Part shown: positions 55,351-64,000 of the stretch, piece after piece
Layout: every line of letters begins with the position of its first letter
How positions within the stretch are numbered: position 1 is the first letter of the stretch
From: Carya illinoinensis
Taxonomy: Eukaryota; Streptophyta; Magnoliopsida; Fagales; Juglandaceae
DNA: 64,000 nucleotides
Assembly: GCF_018687715.1 (NCBI RefSeq)
Contig: NC_056756.1
Location: forward strand, 36,304,480 to 36,368,479
Direction: 5' to 3'
Program-made: the position numbers and the translations under genes
The notes under the pieces: model-generated
Told to the model about the DNA's origin: nothing
Seen by the model: only the letters and a program-made list of their open reading frames with translations
Databases searched by the model: none

Positions 55351-56310
55351 CACTACAACAGAAAGCCTTTTTCCCGGCGCTTTTAAATCGCCAGAAAATA
55401 CTCAAACATCGCCGCTATATATCTATACCGGCGATTATATAATCGCCGCTAAATCGCCGGTACTATTCAGCCATTTCTTCTATACAGCAGCGAACATAAA
55501 AAATCGCCGTCTACTACAAGATGTATTCCGGCGAATTTATAATCGCCGTAATTTAATTTCACTACCTAAATCTATATACCGGCGCTTTAAAAATCGCTGG
55601 AAATAAAATAAACGGCGGTTTATTTATCGCCGGTAAATAAATAATATAACCGGAATGTATTCGTGCGGCGTTTGAGAAAACGCCGGAAATTTAATACCCG
55701 GCGTTTGAGGAATCGCCGGAGGTTAAATAAACGGCGTTTCATAAATCGCTGGGAATTTATTATGCGGCGTTTTATAAATCGCTGAAAATTAATTACCCGG
55801 CGTTTCATAAAACACTGAAAAATTATTAGCCGGCGTTTTAAAAATCGTTGAAAGATATATTCCGGCGTTTATGGAATCGCCGGTAATTTATATTCCAGCG
55901 ATTCATTAAACGCCGCGAGATATTTTACACTTGAAATCCATATACCGGCGTTTATAAAAGCGCCACTAATTTAATATGCGGCGATTTCGTAAACGCCGAT
56001 ATAGATATATTAAATCATTGACAGATATGTTCCGGCGTTTAATGAATCGCCGGAATATAAATTACCAGCGATTCCTTAAACGCCAGTAATTTTTTTACAC
56101 TTAAAAATCATATACCGGCGTTTGTAAAATCGCCGCTAATTTCAAATGCGGCGATTCAGTAAACGCCGGTATATAAAAAACGCCGTTAAATAATTTTTCC
56201 GCGTTTATGTAATCGCCATAATTTTTATTAGCAGCGAATAATAAATCGCTGGTAAATAACAGAAATGATGGTGTTTTGTAAGTTTTTGGCGGCGATTGAA
56301 AAATCGCTGG
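55351..56310. repeat. CACTA-2 subterminal palindrome array (CGGCG...CGCCG)
   Basis: About 40 half-sites of CCGGCG or CGGCG pair with AATCGCCG or AAACGCCG. They form units such as GGCGTTTATAAATCGCCG with 6-10 bp between half-sites, spaced every 25-45 bases. Half-sites vary (CGCTGG, CGCCAG). Such dense subterminal repeats are typical transposase/TNPA binding regions. The motif is unrelated to the TTCGAA motif of CACTA-1. Confidence 0.88.
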
Positions 56311-56338
56311 AAAATCCTAAGAATTTCAAATTTTAATA

Positions 56339-56418
56339 ACCCAGTATTCCTACATGGGTCTCATCTAAATGAGACCAATGAGTTCTCATTTAAATGAAAC
56401 CCAATAAGAATACTGGGT
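56339..56418. repeat. Stem-loop at inner edge of CACTA-2 palindromes
   Basis: ACCCAGTATTC...GGGTCTCATCTAAATGAGA is followed by TTCTCATTTAAATGAAACCC...GAATACTGGGT. The outer 11 bp pair perfectly and the middle pairs with small bulges. It is immediately inside the last CGCTGG half-site. Function is unknown. Confidence 0.7.
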
Positions 56419-57226
56419 CTCATCTTTCACCCATGCATTAATCATGAAAACCAAATATTTTCACTCTTAATCATCCAAATGTACCTGATTGACATGAGTA
56501 GCTAATTAATTATCCATGCATCAACAAATTTGGAATATATCAATATTCAAGTAAAGTCATCAATCAGACCAAAGTCATATATATTCACTTGCTTGGTGGT
56601 GCATTATACTGTCATATCAAGTACAAGCTGAGCTACTGATTAATTATGTGAAACATGTTCAAGTCACTACTACATCCAAAATCAAAGAGCTGGAGAAGTT
56701 GTGTTTGTTGGTGCCTTCAGTGCATGCCCATGAACAGCACTGGAGTTTTGAAGATTGTTCCCATCTGTTTAAAATTAGCAAAACCAATACAAACTCGTAT
56801 TGCTGGTTGCATCGTCCCCCTATAAGAAGCCTACTCGGCCAAGCATTAATCCTGCAGTTGTGCTTTCCTGTTCCTGAGAAGTAAAGTGTCAAAGAAGCAA
56901 AATGAGTCCCTGGTTATTCAAAGAATAAAAGACTACAGAAAAAGATTATGATGGTAGAGGAGGAGAGGGAAAAAACAGAGGTGCATGGCATTAATTTGTT
57001 AGCTGAAATATTGACTTCTATTAGACAAAGACCAGAAACAACTGGCATGCATGCCTGTTATGCAAAAGGCCTGCGTATACAAATTACACAAAAATTACAA
57101 AACAACTCGGCTAGAATCCATTTAAGTCAATTAAATGGATTATGTGAGAGCAAAACCAGCAGCAAATAATTATAGCTAATAAATACTTTTAGAGTTTATA
57201 GATGTTTTAAACATCTATGGTTCTGT
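56419..57226. other. CACTA-2 interior, unrecognised
   Basis: Two short plus-strand open frames (56648-56884 and 56948-57169) and an antisense one show no familiar domain. A complete CACTA transposase should be encoded here on the minus strand, and no such motif is visible. The stretch may be captured host DNA or a diverged intron. Confidence 0.35.
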
Positions 57227-57951
57227 TTATTTACATACAGGGCATTCATTAAGAGAGGCATTTTCCTTCCAGAATAAGATGCAGTCATTGGGACATGCAT
57301 GGATTTTGTGATAATTGAAACCCAACCCGCGAAGACTTTGACTCCTCATATGATTGTGGCAAGAGTGCATCAGGGAAGGCAGACCGCAACAGATCAAGTA
57401 GCATGTTAAATGACTTAATTGACCATCCATCGATTGATTTGATGTGTAATAACTTGACAATGAATGACAACTTCGTAAATTTTGTACACCCTTGGAAAAG
57501 AGGACGTCGGGCATCCTCTAGTAGCTTGTCAAAAGTAGTTGCTGGTGAATTTTCAGGTATTGGTGGCCTACTTGGCGTACCAGTGTTGTGTTGGGGAACA
57601 TCAATAAAGGTCCCTGCTCAGATGTCATCCAACATATGCTGCATATCATCTATGTAATCATCTTCTGGTATAACCTCATCACTAATATCATCATCACTGA
57701 CGTACGAGGTTGTCTCCTCCTCCCCATGAAATATCCACTGCGTGTAATTTGGATTGATCCTTTTGATAAACAAATGGGTTTCCACCTCAAATATAGGCAG
57801 CCACAGATTGTTCAGGCATGTACGGCATGGACACCGAATTCGATCCCGTCCACTTGCACCGATTTCGTGCTTGTGTGAGGAACTTTTTAACACCCTCCGC
57901 ATATGCAGGTGATAAGAGTCTATCAGGCTCGTTCATCCAACTTCTGTCCAT
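57227..57951 (-). pseudogene. CACTA-2 TNP2 transposase, N-terminal part only
   Basis: It starts with the typical MDRSWMNEPDRL (ATG 57949-57951) and PAYAEGVKKFL. A one-base shift near 57885 leads to IRCPCRTCLNNLW, VETHLFIKRINPNYTQWIFHGE (transposase-associated domain) and an acidic stretch DDDISDEVIPEDDYIDD. Then come LLEDARRPLFQGCTKF, LLHIKSIDGWSIKSFNMLL and SAFPDALLPQSYEE. After another shift it reads LGFNYHKIHACPNDCILFW and ECPVC, the start of the Transposase_21 region. The sequence stops being recognisable at a GTATGTAA that resembles a splice donor. The catalytic domain is missing. Confidence 0.88.
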
Positions 57952-59718
57952 CTAAAGAAAAATATGGTGGGAAATAGATTTAGATAAACAAAACTCTGTC
58001 AACATAGATAGTTGATGAAGGGTGAAAAATATATTGAGGAAGTCTCATAAAGGCAGAAGGCATAAAAACATGAGATTTTCCATATAGGACTAGCAAGTGT
58101 TTGCGAATTGAGTCCGGGTCATACTAGAGAGGTGGGCATGTTACAGAAGTTATATCCATGAGTCCACTAAGAGGTGCATGGATTGAGTGATGTTGCGCAA
58201 TCATGATGGTTTCATCGAATATAGTCATGGCTCAGACCTTGATAAATATTTCACTTCCATACTAGATTGTTTACCAGGGGATACTAGGGATAACATCTCT
58301 TCATTTATAGTCATGTATACACCAATTCAAATTGACTGTCTAAACCGAAATGAACGAGATGACAAGACTAGGGCAATTGGAAATATCGTGTTTTGAAACG
58401 TCTCCTTAGTTTATGATCTTGATTGTTATCACAGGTCAAGAATGGTATTGGATAAGGTCAGTTAAAAGGTGTGAATAACGCTGATGCTAATTAGTCTGTA
58501 GTTGTATATATAGGGGTTTTTATAAAGTGGCAAGGTGAAATGTGATTTATATAGTATATACACTGTGCTAGTCAACCCTTAAGCTACGTAGCCAACACTA
58601 CCGTGTCTACACAAAATAATTCATCATATATAATAAGATAACGCATTAACAAATGACAATTTAGATCAGGCCATGAAGTTAGATTACAAATCACATGTCA
58701 ATACTAAGAAAATACATGTGGAATGTGATGTGTAATAACTATCTGAAGAGTATTACATGTCGACCACCCTCATTAGGAAGATACCGATATAGGCATTGTA
58801 TAACTAACTATATAAACCTGTATATAGTTACTCATGCATACCCTGGAAATTTAATAGAAAACTCATAAGTAATGAGTAAAACTGAGAAACAGGTTGTATA
58901 TGACAATCACACAACGTAACGAGGAAGCATGGTTCTATTTATTTCACAAGGCCATAAAACATCCATATATGAAATGAGGGTTCATGGGAACGAAAGTAAA
59001 ACGAGGAAGCGTAGCTGCAGATGTAGATGCTTTGGTTACCTTCAATAGCCAGTAGACAATGTCTAGTTTCGGCTCACTCTTGGATGGACAGGCTCAACAA
59101 ATGACAATACTCTTAAAGAACGCTATTGTCAATGCCTTTTAGCGTCGTACCAACCTCGACGTCCAGTTGCAATCTAGAAAGGAAAATCCATGTAAATTTC
59201 AGTTTCAAAACTAATAACAGAATATATTTATCACGAAATCAGGGTAAAAAAAATACACTAGAAAACTATAGACAAAGATAGTTGTTATCACAATATGGAC
59301 TACATAAATCAAGTTGGGAAAATCATCTGCTTATAAATTTCCTGGCCTACTCTTCACTTGGGGAAAATAAACAATGAAGCACAACCTCAACCCAGGAACT
59401 TTCTGTCCATACATTCAGCATATATAACACATAATGTACATTTGGCAATTTATCCCCTCCAACACGTCAGCTTTTTATTGGAGTTTATATTAAGCCTACC
59501 CAGCCTCCACCTTGCTAAAAATCTTTAAATTTAGGAGAAGAAGTATAGAACAGTGATTGGTGGTTGGCAGCCACCTTCGCCGCTGGATATATGCATAATT
59601 CATGTCCACTAGAAAAATTATTTTCTAACTTTACTTTTATTGCATACATCAAACAAGGAAAAAAGAGAAGCTAGAATCTCTCAAGATTACATAAATCTGA
59701 AGAAGTTTTCACACACGT

Positions 59719-59784
<66 letters not shown>

Positions 59785-60436
59785 AAAGAAGACTTTATAT
59801 CACATAGAAGACTTATATACATTGATTTAAAGAGATTTAGTCCGGTCTGTCGGTGTCAATCGATTCCGGGCAAATCTAGAATATGCATGATTCAGGCATA
59901 ATACGACACAACATCCCATTTTGGAATTTGGCAGTTTCGATATAAAAGATTGCGGAATCCTATAGTGAAGTGCCACGTCTAAGGCAAGTTATATTATATC
60001 CTGGATAGAGTTTCTTCCAAACGCGGTTTGAGGAAGTTTCCTACAGCTAGGCTATCATTAAATTTGTCATAGGTCCCTTAAACATATGAGAAACACATGT
60101 TTTTTTTTTTATTATTATTTTTAACGGTATGGCATTCTAGGCATATCCGTGGAGATTTTTAAATTAACATGTCCTTATTACATGTGCAACATGTAGATAT
60201 ATACAGGTCATTTTTATATATAGAAGGGAAATTGGTGAGATTTTCATCCTACTAAGTTTGGAGGAAAACTCTCTATACCCTTTTAATAATCTTTCTTTCT
60301 TGTTTTTTTAAAGCTAGCCTGTACTGGATTTTTCTGGGGATTTTTCCAATTACACAATTTGTCACTTTCAAATTTAGGAGGAAATTCAATATGAAAAAAA
60401 AAAAAAAAAGTACACCAGAAAGTAGTACCCATATCT
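57952..60436. other. Unassigned stretch
   Basis: No gene or known repeat is recognised with confidence. An (AC)n(AT)n microsatellite occupies 59714-59782. The part near 57952 is expected to be the 5' leader of CACTA-2. A CACTAC at 60437 is discussed under rejected items. The open frame at 58187-58396 has no recognisable domain. Confidence 0.4.
59714..59782. repeat. (AC)n(AT)n compound microsatellite
   Basis: About 14 AC units are followed by about 18 AT units, uninterrupted. Confidence 0.96.
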
Positions 60437-60533
60437 CACTACAAAAGAAATTTTAACATAGGTGAAGCTAATGCTTTAGTGCGTTTTTACCACCCTTCTT
60501 CCCCCTGCTGATTGGTTTCTTCAATCTCAGTGA

Positions 60534-61560
60534 CTATGGTTGATTAGTCCCAGCTTGACCACTGGGTCCCGCCAGAGGCTTTTGTTGATCCTGCATGTTT
60601 CCCTTGCTTCCACCAGCTTCATTACTTGAACCGGATCCTTTGTTCCAGCCACTACCAGCAGCATCTTTAGCTACTGTTGGCTGGTTCCCACCCTTGCTAT
60701 AGCTCAAACCAGTGGTTTGATTGCTAGTTCGACAACTTCCTGCATTCCAACTCTGCGATTTATTCTTATATCCAGCTCCAATCCAAGTTTCTACACCAAA
60801 GTTTGTCTTCCTACACTCGCCTGGCCTGCCTCTTGGTTCCACTTACATGGGTATACCTCACTACTATCGTTTCTGTTATTCCAACCACCACTTTGATCCC
60901 ACCTTCCATGGCCTCTGCCTCCAAATCCTCCTCGGTCTGACCTACCACCATAACCTCCTATGTCTGATCTACCTGTACCCCCGAAACCCCCCCGATCTCT
61001 ACCTCTGCCACCAAAACCCCCCCTGTATCCACCTCTGCCTCCAAAACCCCCTCTACCACTAGAGCCTCTCCTGTCTGAACTCCCTCTACCTCCAAAACCT
61101 CCTCAGTAATTCCCATTCACTTGCCCTTTAACTGAAACTCTCCGTTTGGTCTCCACTTCCACTAGCTATTGACTGATTGCCACTTGCCCAATTGCTTTTA
61201 TTGCCCCAGCCTGAGTCCTTGTTTGCATCACCAGATTCAGAGTTCCAGAAAGTACTTTTGCCCCAATTAGAATCTTGGTTCCCATCTTCATTCCCATCAC
61301 GTTTTCTGCCCCAGCTTGAAAGCTTTCATTCTAGTGGCATCACTTGATCCGGAGCTCCAACTACTTCTGCCCCAATTAGAATCATCATTTTTTCCATCAT
61401 TTGATCCACTTTTCCAACCAGAACTTTGATTCCATCCACGTGCAAGACCATCACATGATGTTTTCCCCTTGTTCCAATTAGACCATTGATCTTTATGGTC
61501 ATCCTGCTCATTGTTTCCAGGAGTAATATTATTCCAGCCAGAGGACTTACTTCTATTACA
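60534..61560 (-). pseudogene. RGG and WG/GW-repeat fragment, resembling the C-terminus of KTF1/SPT5L (RDM3)
   Basis: Read on the minus strand in slightly changing frames, the upstream part (61560-61150) is Ser/Gly/Asn/Asp-rich with spaced WG/GW pairs: SSGWNNITPG, ARGWNQSSGWKSGSND, DSNWGRSSW, SWGRKRDG, DSNWGKS and DSGWGNKS. After a TGA near 61086, an RGG box follows (61085-60870) with repeated GGFGGRG, GRGRDRGGFGG and GGYGGRSDRGG, then SGGWNNRND. The last frame (60842-60534) has AGSGWNKGSGSS and stops after GQAGTNQP. About ten WG/GW pairs are visible. In KTF1/SPT5L, an RNA-directed DNA methylation factor, such repeats bind ARGONAUTE4. The fragment has no N-terminal NGN or KOW domains and contains a stop and shifts. 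A different Gly-rich WG protein cannot be excluded. Confidence 0.6.
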
Positions 61561-61944
61561 TTTGGCGAGTATCCCCACTGCCCCAAGTAGTTTATTAATA
61601 TGGAAAGAAGATATTCTGGTGCTTTTGGGTACAAACGATTTCAACTGGCAGGGGACTGTCATTTCTGGGTTGGAAAGAGCAGTTAAGAGCTCCATAATGA
61701 CCGTTTATTATGGAGCACAGGTATGGCATAATATTAGTAGCATTGTCGACGAAAATAAGCAAAGATCTAAGCCTCCAACTAGAAGCAAAAAAAAATTTGG
61801 GGAAATGGAGAAAAAGGAAAATGGAACAGGAAAAGAACAATCACAAGACAAGAAAAGAAAGACTACATCTAATTTTGGGGACTGAAACACTGGTTGAAAT
61901 CGTTGGAGACAGTGAATTATCAGCAGGTAATTCTCTTCAAGTCA
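61561..61944. other. Junction between the two gene fragments
   Basis: Overlapping short open frames occur on both strands, none with a known domain. The plus-strand Lys/Glu-rich frame at 61511-61885 mostly reads antisense to the WG/GW fragment. It then enters A-rich sequence ('gaagcaaaaaaaaatttgggg') and is not called a gene. Confidence 0.4.
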
Positions 61945-62350
61945 TGGAATTAAATGTAGTCTTGAATGAAACAGTCTGTATCAGGCCGTCTACACCTTCC
62001 AGTTGAGACTACTATTGAACTTTCTGGTCTAGACAGAATATCCCCTGCAATTCTTGCTGCTGTATTCTTTTAGAAAACTGATTTACAGTCGGAGGTAGAA
62101 TATGGCTATCAAAAGAGCCAAGGGTGCTCTTCAGAAGGTTCTAGTGAGATGGTATCCATTTGTTGGGAGGTTTAAAATTAATGATGTGGCAGGGAAGTTA
62201 GAGATTGACTGCAACGATGAAGGCATTAACTGATATAACTGCAGTCTCTAATTCCAATCTAGAAGAGCTTGGCACGCTACAGGAAACACAGCCATGCTAC
62301 GTATGCCCAAATCTTCAGTTTTGGACATACGTACGATATTCAGACCAAGC
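61945..62350 (+). pseudogene. BAHD acyltransferase fragment (N-terminal third)
   Basis: The start ATG is followed by MELNVVLNETVCIRPSTPSS. A TGA comes next, and then the frame continues as TIELSGLDRISPAILAAVFF with another stop. Further on are IKRAKGALQKVLVRWYPFVGRF, AGKLEIDCNDEGI and NSNLEELGTL in successive frames. BAHD enzymes transfer acyl groups from CoA esters to alcohols or amines. This N-terminal pattern (V..PS.PTP...LS.LD, KxALxKVLVxxYPxAGR, GKLEIDCNxEGxxF) is characteristic. The catalytic HxxxD and the C-terminal DFGWG lie outside the fragment. It is on the opposite strand from the neighbouring WG/GW fragment. Stops and frame changes mark it as a pseudogene. Confidence 0.72.
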
Positions 62351-64000
62351 TTTGTTCATCAAAGGTGAGTAAGATATGTATAATAAGAAATAACAACAAA
62401 TTAATCCAAAGTGCACTAATTATTCTTCAGGATTACTTTGGGTCATGAAATTATACTCTTGACCAAGATGTGTAGTACATATCTTCAGTACTCTTACGCA
62501 CCGCCGCCTTGTTGGTGTTGATTTATTTTTCTTGAAACACGTTTTTCAAACGTGTAGGAAACTCTAACCCTAGACAAACTTATATTTCTTTCATGACTCA
62601 TGTTTTAAAAATTCATATTCATAATAATGTCGTCATAAATGTTTTTGACAATAAATCCTCCTATTTAAAACATAAATCGTCTTTTTGTATACTAGGAGTT
62701 AGTAAATTATCTTTTTTTAATCATTCATGAATGTTCAGTATAGAAAGTTTACCTCAGATCATTTGGTCATTATATCTGGAAATTTTGCTTCTCTAGTTAT
62801 GAAAAACCTGATACATACATTATTGGGTAATGGTCGTTTCTTTTCACAACATGAGTAATTTTGTGTAATACTTAATATGAGTAGTTTTGTTCAAAACTCA
62901 GCTCATAATGGGTATATGAGCTGAGTTCAAAACTTTATTTTATCAAAATAAAGTTTGTTGCACTATTTTTCTTTTTGTTTTAGTTTTACGAATGGAACCC
63001 AATATCCAAAGGTTTCTAAATTGTATTGTGCTGGAAATTATAGTTCTAAAATGTTTTTTATTCTTTCTTAAGGTAAAATTCAATCCAAAAGTACATTGAA
63101 GTGCTGGAGAAGCATTAAGCAAATAGAAAATGACTTGCAGAAGCTCCTCCTATGAAGACTCAGCAACTAGCAAAAAAGTAGTCTGATGTGAAGTAGGCAA
63201 TAGAAAACAAACCAATCTAATGTGAAGTAGAAATTAAAAGAGAGAGGACCAAAAGCAATAGATATAGAGTAGCACTGCGTGCCAAGAATTTTGTCCATAT
63301 TTGTACTTTTGTCAAATCATTGTAATTTTATTACAAATAAAGGTACATTGATATTATCGTGAATTATGTGCTATAAATTGGGTAGGTTGTATTTTGAGCT
63401 CTGTTTACAATTTGGATTGTGTTGTTGTGAGTTTAAGAAGTATTTTGATTGTAAGTTATTTTAATTCTGTTGCATAAAGTCTCAATAGCCTCTGCTTATA
63501 AAGTATTTTGGTTTTAAATTATGAATTATGCTGTTGAAATGACACCAAGTACTAAACTATGACATAATTGTGTTAAAATGTTTTTTTTTTTAATTCTCTA
63601 CATAGCTGCATCCAACTTTTTGGAAATGCAACTTAGTGTGTGGACCATGATCAACCATGCAACAAACATTGGTCCCCATAAGAAGCATACGTCCATTTTC
63701 ACAAGAAAAAGATTTGTGTTTGGTTGCCACAACATCCACTTCTGACCAGTACACCAATTACACACACTAGAAAGATGCTTAAAACTATTAAAGTTGATAA
63801 ACAATATTTACAACCATTCAATACTTTTAATTATGAGCTATAGAAAATAGTAGAGCCAAATATAACATGCAAAAAAGAACGTCGATTGAACATTAACACA
63901 AACATCATTAAACATGGTTGTGGCCATTCAATAGCATTACAAGTGAAAGTCAAAAATTATCATGGCTTGCATTGGACACATATCATATTTTTGTTGCTCA
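62351..64000. other. Unassigned stretch at the end of the window
   Basis: AT-rich DNA with no recognised coding sequence or repeat. The open frame at 63598-63804 on the minus strand has no known domain. A short inverted repeat, 'gttttgttcaaaactcagctcat'-like with 'atgagctgagttcaaaac', is centred near 62910 (about 62886-62935). Confidence 0.4.

Larger units (their letters stand above)
55351..57951 (-). mobile_element. CACTA-2: partial CACTA transposon, 3' end present, 5' end not found
   Basis: The low-coordinate terminus CACTACAACAGAAAGCC starts exactly where the duplicated flank breaks, next to ATT, a possible target triplet. It is followed by about 950 bp of subterminal palindromes. The transposase N-terminus reads on the minus strand at 57227-57951, so the element is oriented leftwards and its other end should lie at higher coordinates. 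No matching ...GTAGTG end was found up to 64000. Most of the transposase is missing between 56420 and 57227. The listed end is only the last supported position. Confidence 0.8.

Noticed and set aside
60437..60460. CACTACAAAAGAAATT as the left end of a third CACTA element carrying the two gene fragments
   Set aside because: Only one end is seen, there are no subterminal repeats and no downstream inverted end up to 64000. The motif may be chance. It is kept only as a lead in the findings.
60721..61062. 113-residue plus-strand Pro/Cys/Leu-rich open frame
   Set aside because: It is the antisense of the RGG repeats of the WG/GW fragment.
1..64000. tRNA, rRNA, organelle-derived inserts or bacterial genes
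   Set aside because: No cloverleaf, rRNA core or organellar gene sequence was recognised by eye on either strand. A tRNAscan-SE or Infernal run would be needed to exclude small RNAs.

Overview
This window is plant nuclear DNA, about two thirds AT-rich. It has spliced genes with GT-AG introns, plant TATA boxes, Ty1/copia and Ty3/gypsy LTR retrotransposons, CACTA DNA transposons and foldback MITEs. No bacterial, organellar or viral gene set is visible. The protein flavour and the AT-rich 'gagatgagatgagat' interspersed repeat suggest a woody eudicot, possibly Fagales, but this is only an impression.

The host backbone is a small tandem cluster of two-exon Bet v 1 / major-latex-protein (MLP) genes, all on the minus strand. 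Copy A (1105-7539) is destroyed by a full-length copia element in exon 2, a 371-bp insertion in exon 1, a nonsense change and the loss of its promoter. Copy B (30597-31753) is the only intact copy. It predicts 156 residues and has a TATA box and a triplicated 55-bp promoter repeat carrying W-box cores. Copy C (53761-54704) has an intact exon 2 and promoter, but a 2-bp insertion in exon 1 shifts the frame. The sequence after copy C (55116-55350) repeats the first 282 bases of the window, so another copy of the duplicated unit starts there.

Layout by region. 1-7570: start of a duplicated unit, then MLP-A with copia-1 (1181-6248) inside it. 7570-21640: a decayed plus-strand copia-2 that is split by a 9,989-bp minus-strand gypsy element (9569-19557) with 1365-bp LTRs and CAACC target duplications. 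21640-27990: non-coding DNA with degenerate tandem repeats, microsatellites, one arm of a large inverted duplication and two foldback MITEs. 28415-32860: the MLP-B unit, bracketed by about 630-bp direct repeats. 32876-36200: a copia fragment and the second arm of the inverted duplication. 37000-41540: copia-3, split by a 424-bp solo LTR. 41545-54770: the MLP-C unit, whose 3' flank contains a 76-bp x4 tandem repeat and a 10,668-bp CACTA element (42715-53382). 55351 to beyond 57951: a second CACTA element with very different subterminal palindromes and only the N-terminal part of its transposase. 60440-62350: decayed fragments of two host genes in opposite orientations. One is an RGG/WG-GW-rich fragment resembling the C-terminus of KTF1/SPT5L (RDM3). 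The other is a BAHD acyltransferase fragment.

Functionally, probably only MLP-B could still make a host protein. All the retrotransposons and transposons carry stops, frameshifts or deletions. The main interest is in how the pieces were assembled: precise target duplications, paralogous empty sites that date insertions relative to the MLP duplications, long foldbacks, and a silencing-factor-like WG/GW fragment lying in transposon-rich DNA.
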